From Alphaproteobacteria bacterium (GTDB lineage: Bacteria; Pseudomonadota; Alphaproteobacteria; UBA7887): a stretch of 13,459 nt of DNA. Shown here in pieces: positions 1 to 6,026 of the stretch. The notes under the pieces were generated by a model. The model did no database searches. It was given only the letters and a program-made list of their open reading frames with translations, and was not told where the DNA came from. The stretch covers positions 1-13,459 of the forward strand of contig JANQOH010000257.1 in NCBI GenBank assembly GCA_028289725.1, in the 5' to 3' direction. A program made the position numbers and the translations under genes. Position 1 is the stretch's first letter. Each line of letters starts with the position of its first letter.

Positions 1-1
1 T

Positions 2-64
2 TTTGCTATGGTGCGCGACGCTCGCCCAAACTATGACGAAGTGACCTGTCGGGAAGCGCTATGA
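2..64 (+). CDS. C-terminal tail of an unidentified upstream gene (partial)
   Basis: The second reading frame is open from the window edge and stops with TGA at 62-64, giving about 20 residues that end in CREAL. That stop overlaps the ATG of the DUF3291 gene in an ATGA arrangement, the usual sign of translationally coupled neighbours in one operon. The fragment is too short to identify. A chance open frame of this length is quite possible, so the call rests mainly on the ATGA overlap and on the dense same-strand packing downstream. Confidence 0.4.
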   Translation, partial: FAMVRDARPNYDEVTCREAL

Positions 65-525
65 CCGATTTCCATCTAGCGGAATTGAATATCGGCCGCA
101 TCGTCGGCGATACGCCGGACGACCCGCGCATGGCAGAGTTTATGGCGGCCCTCGACGAGATTAATGCTCTCGCCGAGGCCAGCGCCGGTTTTGTTTGGCG
201 CTTGCAGGACGACAATGGCAACGCGACCTCGATAACGGCGTTCGACGATCCCCGCATGCTGCTGAACTTGTCTGTCTGGGAGTCGCCCGAGGCCCTCGCC
301 AAATTCACCTATAAGACTGCGCACGCGGGCTTCCTGAAACGCCGCAATGAATGGTTCGAACCGCCGGAAGGGCCGGATCTGGTTCTTTGGTGGGTACCGG
401 CCGGACACATCCCGACCATCGACGAAGCGAAAGCACGGCTGGACAAATTGATTGCGGACGGACCGGGTCCCGATGCCTTCAGCTTCCGTGATCGCTATCC
501 AACGCCAGACAAGGTTTCCTCATAA
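61..525 (+). CDS. DUF3291 domain protein
   Basis: A 154-residue soluble protein that resembles the DUF3291 family, whose members are predicted to have a dimeric alpha-beta barrel (ABM-like) fold. The visible family features are an N-terminal FHLAELNIGR strand, a central stretch around LSVWESPEALAKFTYKTAH (about residues 69-90), FLKRRNEWFE (about 91-100) and a VLWWVPAGHIPTIDEA strand-turn-helix (about 107-123). There is no signal peptide or membrane segment. The ATG at 61 has a plausible GGAA ribosome site at 52-55, and the frame is closed upstream by a TGA at 34-36, so the start is secure. The biochemical role of the family is not established. Its place in front of acyl-CoA genes suggests a link to the same catabolism, but this is inference. 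Confidence 0.8.
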   Translation: MTDFHLAELNIGRIVGDTPDDPRMAEFMAALDEINALAEASAGFVWRLQDDNGNATSITAFDDPRMLLNLSVWESPEALAKFTYKTAHAGFLKRRNEWFEPPEGPDLVLWWVPAGHIPTIDEAKARLDKLIADGPGPDAFSFRDRYPTPDKVSS

Positions 526-544
526 TTTTCAATCGGATGCTACC

Positions 545-1681
545 ATGTTGTTAAACGAACAACAGACCATGATCCGTGACACCGCGCGGCAGTTCGCACA
601 GGCCGAACTCGCGCCCAATGCCGCGGCATGGGATCGCGAAGCGCGGTTCCCCGAAGAGGCCGTCGTGGGCATGGCGCGTCTCGGGTTCCTCGGCATGCAG
701 GTGCCCGAAGAGTATGACGGTGTCGGCGCGGATCACGTGTCCTTCGCGCTGGCGATGGAGGAAGTCGCAGCGGGCGACGGTGCCTGCTCCACGATCATGA
801 GCGTCCACAATTCCGTCGCCTGCGTACCGATCCTGAAGTTCGGCAGCGAGGAGCAAAAGCAACGCTTTCTGAAACCGATGGCACGCGGCGAATTGAGGGG
901 GGCCTTCTGCCTCACCGAACCGGGTGTCGGCTCGGATGCCGGAGCCCTAACCACCCGCGCGGAGATGGTCGGCAATCGATACCGCCTGAACGGAACAAAG
1001 CAGTTCATAACCTCGGGCTCCACCGCGGATGTTGCGATCGTGTTTGCCGTGACCGATCCCGATGCCGGCAAAAAAGGCATCAGCGCCTTTATCGTGCCGA
1101 CCGACACCCAAGGCTACGTGGTGGCCAGCACCGAAAGCAAAATGGGCCAGCGCTGCTCCGATACCTGCCAGATACGCTTCGACGATCTGGAACTGACGCC
1201 CGATCACCTGCTCGGGGAACCCGGCGAAGGCTACAAAATCGCGTTGTCCAACTTGGAGGGCGGACGCATCGGCATTGCCAGCCAAGCGATCGGCATGGCG
1301 CGCGCGGCGTATGAGTGTGCCCTCGCCTACGCCAAGGAACGGGAGAGTTTCGGCAAGCCGATCATCGAACACCAGGCCGTCGGCTTTCGGCTCGCCGACA
1401 TGGCGACCAAAATCGAGGTCGCGCATCAAATGGTGCTGCATGCCGCGGCGCGACGCGACGCGGGCCTTCCCTGTCTCAAGGAAGCCTCGATGGCCAAACT
1501 CAACTCCACTGAGATGGCCGAAACCGTTTGTCGCGACGCAATCCAAACCCTCGGCGGCTATGGCTATCTCAATGACTTTCCGGTCGAACGGATCTACCGC
1601 GACGTCCGGGTCTGCAGCATTTATGAGGGCACCAGCGACATCCAGCGCTTGGTCATCGCCCGCGCCATCGCTCAGGAATAA
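545..1681 (+). CDS. Acyl-CoA dehydrogenase, short/medium-chain type
   Basis: A 378-residue FAD-dependent acyl-CoA dehydrogenase, which would oxidise an acyl-CoA to the 2,3-enoyl-CoA and pass electrons to ETF. Family marks are the FAD/substrate region FCLTEPGVGSDA (about residues 119-130), the TSGSTADV segment, the helix LEGGRIGIASQAIG and the C-terminal YEGTSDIQRLVIAR. Glu361 of YEGT is at the catalytic-base position of short- and medium-chain enzymes. Isovaleryl-CoA dehydrogenase instead carries its base on the helix around LDLER, and here that position reads LEGGR. The ATG at 545 gives the normal family length; an in-frame start at 452 would add 31 unrelated residues overlapping the previous gene. 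The gene starts 19 bases after the DUF3291 gene. It may act on isovaleryl-CoA because of its context, but motifs favour butyryl, isobutyryl or 2-methylbutyryl-CoA type substrates. Confidence 0.93.
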   Translation: MLLNEQQTMIRDTARQFAQAELAPNAAAWDREARFPEEAVVGMARLGFLGMQVPEEYDGVGADHVSFALAMEEVAAGDGACSTIMSVHNSVACVPILKFGSEEQKQRFLKPMARGELRGAFCLTEPGVGSDAGALTTRAEMVGNRYRLNGTKQFITSGSTADVAIVFAVTDPDAGKKGISAFIVPTDTQGYVVASTESKMGQRCSDTCQIRFDDLELTPDHLLGEPGEGYKIALSNLEGGRIGIASQAIGMARAAYECALAYAKERESFGKPIIEHQAVGFRLADMATKIEVAHQMVLHAAARRDAGLPCLKEASMAKLNSTEMAETVCRDAIQTLGGYGYLNDFPVERIYRDVRVCSIYEGTSDIQRLVIARAIAQE

Positions 1682-1690
1682 CAAAGTTCC

Positions 1691-2539
1691 TTGACCAATC
1701 CGGGATTGATCGACGCGCACTTCCACCTGTGGCAATTGGACCAATTGCATACGGAAGGCATCCTCGCCGACCCACGCTTCAAACCTGAAATCGCGTGGCC
1801 CGACTACGAAGCGGCACGAAAGGGGATCGCCTTGAGCGGCGCGGTGGCGGTGCAGGTTACGAATAGCGGGGACGGCGAACGCGAGGTTGAATTTTTCGAG
1901 CGCGCCGCCGCGCAGCATCCGGAGCTGAAGGCAATCGTCGCTTTCGCACCGATTGAAGACGCCGATGTAGAAGCGCACCTCAAACGCTTGTCCCGGCATG
2001 CGTTGGTCACCGGTATTCGCCGCAATACGCAAGATGAAGCGGATCCAATGTTTTGCGCGACTCCATCCTTCATCGCGGGCGTCGCGCGCCTGGCCGACTA
2101 CAACCTCGTTTGTGACATCTGCGCCCGGCATTGGCAGCTTGACGGCGTGATCGCTCTTGCGAAGGCCGCACCGCAGACGACGATCATCTTGAATCACCTC
2201 GGCAAACCCGAAATTGGATCGGACCTTTCGCGCTGGCGAACGGCGATGAGCACTCTGGCAACGCTCCCGAATGTCCACGTCAAAATGTCCGTTGTCGTCC
2301 ACGGAACCGCGACAGATCAGTGGCAAGCCGAGGCGGTTGCCCCGGTCGTCAACCATGTCTTGGAGGTGTTTGGTGCGGAGCGTGTTCTTTGGGCCAGCAA
2401 TTGGCCTGTTGCGCCGCTGGTCACAGCCTATCCGGCGTGGCTGTCCCTGGCCCAGCGACTAACCCATCACCTGTCATCAACCGACCGCGCCGCCATTTTT
2501 CACGACAACGCCGCGCGGCTTTATCGGATCGGGCGATGA
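1691..2539 (+). CDS. TIM-barrel amidohydrolase (COG3618, amidohydrolase_2)
   Basis: A 282-residue metal-dependent hydrolase of the family that includes L-fuconolactonase and 2-pyrone-4,6-dicarboxylate lactonase. It begins with the metal-binding signature DAHFHLW (residues 8-14, His10 and His12), has VTGIRRN (about 109-115), the strand-end motif LNHLGKP (167-173, His169) and WASNWPV (234-240). The last motif usually carries an Asp as metal ligand or base; here it is Asn237, a change also seen in some branches of the family. The start is TTG at 1691, nine bases after the previous stop, with AGGAA at 1674-1678; the motif begins right after it, so no better start exists. It probably opens a lactone or hydrolyses an ester or amide. 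Its partner substrate in a leucine operon is not obvious. Confidence 0.85.
   Translation: MTNPGLIDAHFHLWQLDQLHTEGILADPRFKPEIAWPDYEAARKGIALSGAVAVQVTNSGDGEREVEFFERAAAQHPELKAIVAFAPIEDADVEAHLKRLSRHALVTGIRRNTQDEADPMFCATPSFIAGVARLADYNLVCDICARHWQLDGVIALAKAAPQTTIILNHLGKPEIGSDLSRWRTAMSTLATLPNVHVKMSVVVHGTATDQWQAEAVAPVVNHVLEVFGAERVLWASNWPVAPLVTAYPAWLSLAQRLTHHLSSTDRAAIFHDNAARLYRIGR
1732..1748. repeat. 17-bp palindrome near the start of the amidohydrolase gene
   Basis: GCAATTGG and CCAATTGC are exact reverse complements around a single A. The palindrome encodes the QLDQL stretch about 42 bases after the TTG start. It arises partly from two CAATTG codon pairs and may be chance, though a dyad of this size would suit a dimeric regulator. 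Confidence 0.4.
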
Positions 2540-2614
2540 GTGGCGCAAATCGGGCTAGGCGGCGGCGGCGGGTTCGCATATAGAGTCAAGACATCACACA
2601 CGCTGGCCCGACGA

Positions 2615-4222
2615 ATGACCGCTCTCAAGACCACGCTTGATCCCCGCGCGCCGGCTTTCCGCGAGAATGCCACACGCATGCAAGGCCTGGTCGATGACCT
2701 GAAAGCGCGCGTGTCCGAAGTCAAGCTTGGTGGTGGCGAGAAATCACGCGAACGCCATATCGGGCGGGGAAAATTGTTGCCGCGCGACCGGGTCCGTCAC
2801 CTGCTCGACCCGGGTTCACCGTTTCTCGAACTCTCACAGCTCGCGGCGTACGGCATGTATGACGGCGACGCGCCCGGCGCGGGAATCGTGACTGGCATCG
2901 GTCGTATCGAGGGGCGCGAGTGCGTGGTCGTCGCCAATGACGCCACGGTCAAGGGCGGCACTTACTACCCTATGACGGTGAAAAAGCATTTGCGGGCGCA
3001 GGAGGTCGCGCGACAAAACCGCCTGCCCTGCCTGTATCTGGTGGATTCCGGCGGCGCCAATCTACCGAATCAAGACGACGTGTTTCCAGACCGGGAGCAT
3101 TTTGGCCGCATTTTCTACAATCAGGCGACCTTGTCGGCGGAGGGTATCCCTCAAATCGCCGTCGTCATGGGCAGTTGTACGGCGGGCGGCGCTTATGTCC
3201 CGGCCATGTCTGACGAAGCCATCATCGTGCGCAATCAAGGCACGATTTTTCTGGGCGGACCGCCATTGGTGAAGGCCGCTACGGGCGAGCAAGTTTCGGC
3301 TGAGGATTTGGGCGGCGCCGATGTCCATGCCCGCACGTCCGGGGTGGTGGATCACTATGCCAACAATGATCCGCATGCGCTCGGAATTGCACGCCGGATC
3401 GTTAGAAATCTCAATTATACAAAGACCATATCTGTCGATGCTAAGAATGAAAATGAGCCTTTACATGATCCGAGCGAACTGTATGGCTTGATCCCCGGTG
3501 ACTTGCGTCAGCCGTTCGACGTGCGCGAGGTGATCGCGCGGATTGTCGACGGCAGCGAGTTCGACGAATTCAAGCATCTTTATGGCCAAACGCTGGTCAC
3601 CGGTTTCGCGCACATATTCGGCTACCCGGTCGGCATCATCGCGAACAACGGCATCCTGTTTTCCGAATCTTCATTGAAGGGCGCTCACTTCATCGAGCTG
3701 TGCTGCCAACGCAAAATTCCGCTGATTTTCTTGCAGAATATTTCCGGCTTCATGGTCGGCCAGAAATATGAATCCGGCGGTATCGCCAAGGACGGTGCGA
3801 AGCTCGTGACAGCCGTCGCGTGTGCTCAAGTGCCGAAGTTTACCGTCATCATTGGCGGCAGTTTCGGAGCTGGCAATTACGGCATGTGCGGCCGCGCCTA
3901 CAGCCCGCGTTTTTTGTGGATGTGGCCGAACGCGCGTATCTCCGTGATGGGCGGCGAACAGGCGGCGACGGTTCTGGCCACGGTCCGCCGCGACGGCATG
4001 GAGGCGCGCGGCGAGAAGTGGAGTGGCGCGGACGAAGCTGCCTTTAAGCAGCCGATCCTCGATCAATACGAGCATCAAGGTCACCCCTACTATGCTAGCG
4101 CCCGGCTCTGGGATGATGGCGTGATCGACCCAATTGATACGCGCGTGGTGCTTGGACTTGGCCTATCGGCCGCGCTGAATGCGCCAATCCCAGAACCGCG
4201 CTTCGGCGTGTTCCGCATGTAG
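2615..4222 (+). CDS. liuB: Methylcrotonyl-CoA carboxylase beta subunit (carboxyltransferase)
   Basis: A 535-residue carboxyltransferase that moves the carboxyl group from biotin to 3-methylcrotonyl-CoA, giving 3-methylglutaconyl-CoA, in complex with the alpha subunit encoded at 6027-8063. It shows the acyl-CoA carboxylase beta pattern: RERHIGRGKLLPRDR near the N-terminus, GSCTAGGAYVPAMSDE (residues 186-201), the substrate/biotin oxyanion region GGSFGAGNYGMCGRAY (about 414-429) and SVMGGEQAATVL. The ATG at 2615 gives exactly the usual bacterial length. An in-frame GTG at 2540, directly after the previous stop, would add 25 Gly-rich residues and is unlikely. No clear Shine-Dalgarno precedes 2615. 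Geranyl-CoA carboxylase beta is a relative, but adjacent liuC and liuE genes favour methylcrotonyl-CoA. Confidence 0.95.
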   Translation: MTALKTTLDPRAPAFRENATRMQGLVDDLKARVSEVKLGGGEKSRERHIGRGKLLPRDRVRHLLDPGSPFLELSQLAAYGMYDGDAPGAGIVTGIGRIEGRECVVVANDATVKGGTYYPMTVKKHLRAQEVARQNRLPCLYLVDSGGANLPNQDDVFPDREHFGRIFYNQATLSAEGIPQIAVVMGSCTAGGAYVPAMSDEAIIVRNQGTIFLGGPPLVKAATGEQVSAEDLGGADVHARTSGVVDHYANNDPHALGIARRIVRNLNYTKTISVDAKNENEPLHDPSELYGLIPGDLRQPFDVREVIARIVDGSEFDEFKHLYGQTLVTGFAHIFGYPVGIIANNGILFSESSLKGAHFIELCCQRKIPLIFLQNISGFMVGQKYESGGIAKDGAKLVTAVACAQVPKFTVIIGGSFGAGNYGMCGRAYSPRFLWMWPNARISVMGGEQAATVLATVRRDGMEARGEKWSGADEAAFKQPILDQYEHQGHPYYASARLWDDGVIDPIDTRVVLGLGLSAALNAPIPEPRFGVFRM

Positions 4223-4230
4223 AGGTTCGA

Positions 4231-5022
4231 ATGTCCGAAGACAGACTCATTATCGCCGAACCCGCGCCAGGCGTAACGCGCGTCACGCTCAATCGACCCG
4301 ACGTACACAACGCGTTCGACGATGTGCTTATTGATGAATTGGACAAGACGTTCGCGCGCATCGATGACGACGAGAGCGTTCGCGTGGTGGTCCTGGCGGC
4401 AAACGGCAAAAGCTTCTCCGCCGGCGCGGATCTCAACTGGATGAAGCGGATGGCGACGTACGACCGCGGCGACAATGTCGCGGACGCCATCCGACTCGGC
4501 GAATTGATGCACCGGATCGCCACCCTATCCAAACCGGTGATCGGCCTGATCCAAGGCGCAGCGTATGGCGGCGGTGTGGGACTGGTTGCGTGTTGCGATA
4601 TCTCGATCGCCAGCGAGCGTGCGCGTTTTTGCCTTTCAGAGGTCAAACTCGGCCTCATCCCTGCGGTTATCAGCCCTTACGTGGTCGAGGCAATTGGCGC
4701 CCGCCAAGCGCGGCGCTATTTCGTCACCGCCGAACGGTTCGACGCCCACCAGGCGCACAAAATGGGATTGGTTCACGACGTGGTCCCTGAGGACGCACTC
4801 GACAGCGAAGGCGCCAAATTCGTCGAATTGTTGTTGCCGAATGGACCGCGCGCGATGGCCGCCGCAAAGGATCTGATTGCCTCGGTTGCGCACCGCCCAA
4901 TTGATCGGGCCGTAATTGAAGAGACCGCACGGCGCATTGCGGACGCGCGGGCCGGCGCCGAAGGACGCGAAGGCGTGAGCGCGTTTCTCGAAAAGCGGCC
5001 GCCGAACTGGGCCAACAATTAA
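4231..5022 (+). CDS. liuC: Methylglutaconyl-CoA hydratase (enoyl-CoA hydratase family)
   Basis: A 263-residue crotonase-fold enzyme expected to hydrate 3-methylglutaconyl-CoA to HMG-CoA. It has the CoA oxyanion-hole motif SFSAGADLNWM (about residues 61-71), then GAAYGGGVGLVACCD (about 109-123) and FCLSEVKLGLIPAVISPYV. Glu137 in LSEVKLG aligns with the second catalytic Glu of enoyl-CoA hydratase; the first catalytic Glu position is Gly117, as I recall for LiuC-type proteins. A strong ribosome site, AGAGG at 4221-4225, overlaps the end of the liuB stop, and only eight bases separate the genes, so the two are probably translationally coupled. The position between carboxylase beta and the rest of the pathway supports the specific assignment over a generic hydratase. 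Confidence 0.9.
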   Translation: MSEDRLIIAEPAPGVTRVTLNRPDVHNAFDDVLIDELDKTFARIDDDESVRVVVLAANGKSFSAGADLNWMKRMATYDRGDNVADAIRLGELMHRIATLSKPVIGLIQGAAYGGGVGLVACCDISIASERARFCLSEVKLGLIPAVISPYVVEAIGARQARRYFVTAERFDAHQAHKMGLVHDVVPEDALDSEGAKFVELLLPNGPRAMAAAKDLIASVAHRPIDRAVIEETARRIADARAGAEGREGVSAFLEKRPPNWANN

Positions 5023-5030
5023 TACGGTAT

Positions 5031-5951
5031 GTGATGGTTGACTCCCGTCGGCAGCGATTGGGCGGCGTCGCCTTTACCATCGTGCTGATATTGCTGGTCG
5101 GCTACGCGATGAGCGATGTCGCATCCTATTTCGGCTCTGTCGTCTTCGCGGGCATTGGTGCTGCTGTCATTTATTTTCACGTCGTTTTTCCCGGCAGCCG
5201 CTTCTTCTCGATTTCGCTCGCCAATTCGTTGGCGGTCTATGCGTGCATGTTTCTTGTCTTCGTTACGATTAATTTCCCGGCGGTCGACCGCGTTTACGCC
5301 ACGATTGGTTTCACCCTGCCGATCATCGCATTCTTCGGTGGTACGTTCCTAAAACGGAACCAAATCCGCAATATTGTGACCGCGCATCGAGTCCGCGCCG
5401 AGCATGAATTTCCGCGCACGTTCCGCTGGCTCATCCCCATGGCGTTGATCGGCGCAACAACGTTCGTGCATCCGCATTTGGATCTTGATCGCACACACAC
5501 AAACGTCCTGTTTGTGGCGTACATGGCGGGAATCGGGGCCATTGTGTTCGTGGTGAGCCACCAAGTTTCGACTTTCTTGGTGGATACCGGACTAATCTTC
5601 GAAGCGTTTTTCGAACGCGCCGCGATGCTTTCGGTGCCGACCTTTGCGTTCCTCACCTTCTACTCGATCAATGTCATCGTTTTCGCCGCGATCTATCGCA
5701 TCGTCGACCGTCTGAGTGATGCCGCCCACTTCATGGTGCACAATCAGCCGGAAGAGATATCGTTTGTCGACGCGATTTATTTCTCGCTGATCACAGTCAG
5801 CACGGTTGGCTATGGCGATGTCACGCCCGCCAGCGATTCAATTCGCGTGCTGGCGTCGATCCAGATCATGATCGGCGTTCTTTTGCTGCTGTTCGGTTTC
5901 TACGAAATCATGCGCTATTCTCGCGAACACCTCGGTCGCCACCACAAGTAA
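5031..5951 (+). CDS. Potassium-channel-like multi-pass membrane protein
   Basis: A 306-residue integral membrane protein ending in a pore module of the Ion_trans_2 type. The potassium selectivity filter TVGYGD is at residues 258-263, with a pore helix before it (about 244-255) and flanking membrane helices at about 198-225 and 272-291. Six more hydrophobic segments lie upstream (about 11-27, 32-52, 62-80, 88-107, 133-147 and 157-177), giving roughly eight. No S4-like series of regularly spaced arginines and no RCK/TrkA nucleotide-binding domain is present; the C-terminal tail after the last helix is only about 15 residues. It starts with GTG at 5031 followed by ATG at 5034; either could be used, and the ribosome site is poor. 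It lies eight bases after liuC, inside the leucine operon. The channel family is clear; gating and physiological role are not. Confidence 0.82.
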   Translation: MMVDSRRQRLGGVAFTIVLILLVGYAMSDVASYFGSVVFAGIGAAVIYFHVVFPGSRFFSISLANSLAVYACMFLVFVTINFPAVDRVYATIGFTLPIIAFFGGTFLKRNQIRNIVTAHRVRAEHEFPRTFRWLIPMALIGATTFVHPHLDLDRTHTNVLFVAYMAGIGAIVFVVSHQVSTFLVDTGLIFEAFFERAAMLSVPTFAFLTFYSINVIVFAAIYRIVDRLSDAAHFMVHNQPEEISFVDAIYFSLITVSTVGYGDVTPASDSIRVLASIQIMIGVLLLLFGFYEIMRYSREHLGRHHK

Positions 5952-5956
5952 GCCCC

Positions 5957-6022
5957 ATGACCCGACGGATCGATCAAAACGCACCGGCCCACCTCTTCCG
6001 CACTCAATGGTCAAGTGTCTAG
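5957..6022 (+). other. Possible 21-codon leader ORF before liuD
   Basis: In the 75-base gap between the channel gene and liuD, an ATG at 5957 opens a frame of 21 codons (starting MTRRIDQN) that ends with TAG at 6020-6022, four bases before the liuD ATG. The liuD start has no visible Shine-Dalgarno, so ribosomes ending this short frame could restart at liuD. No clear ribosome site for the small frame itself is seen, and an open frame this short occurs by chance, so this is a weak call. Confidence 0.15.
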
Positions 6023-6026
6023 CCCG

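Noticed and set aside
452..544. Upstream in-frame start for the acyl-CoA dehydrogenase
   Set aside because: It would overlap the DUF3291 gene by 74 bases and add 31 residues that do not resemble the family; the ATG at 545 fits.
947..2356. 469-codon open frame on the minus strand
   Set aside because: It lies opposite two well-supported genes, its translation has no recognisable domain, and long antisense frames are common in GC-rich coding DNA.
2556..2584. Possible internal promoter with TATAGA at 2579-2584
   Set aside because: The -10 match is only partial and no acceptable -35 lies at the right spacing; the operon is otherwise tightly packed.
2540..2614. GTG start at 2540 adding 25 residues to the carboxylase beta subunit
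   Set aside because: The added stretch is Gly-rich and unlike MCC beta N-termini, and the ATG at 2615 gives the usual 535-residue length.
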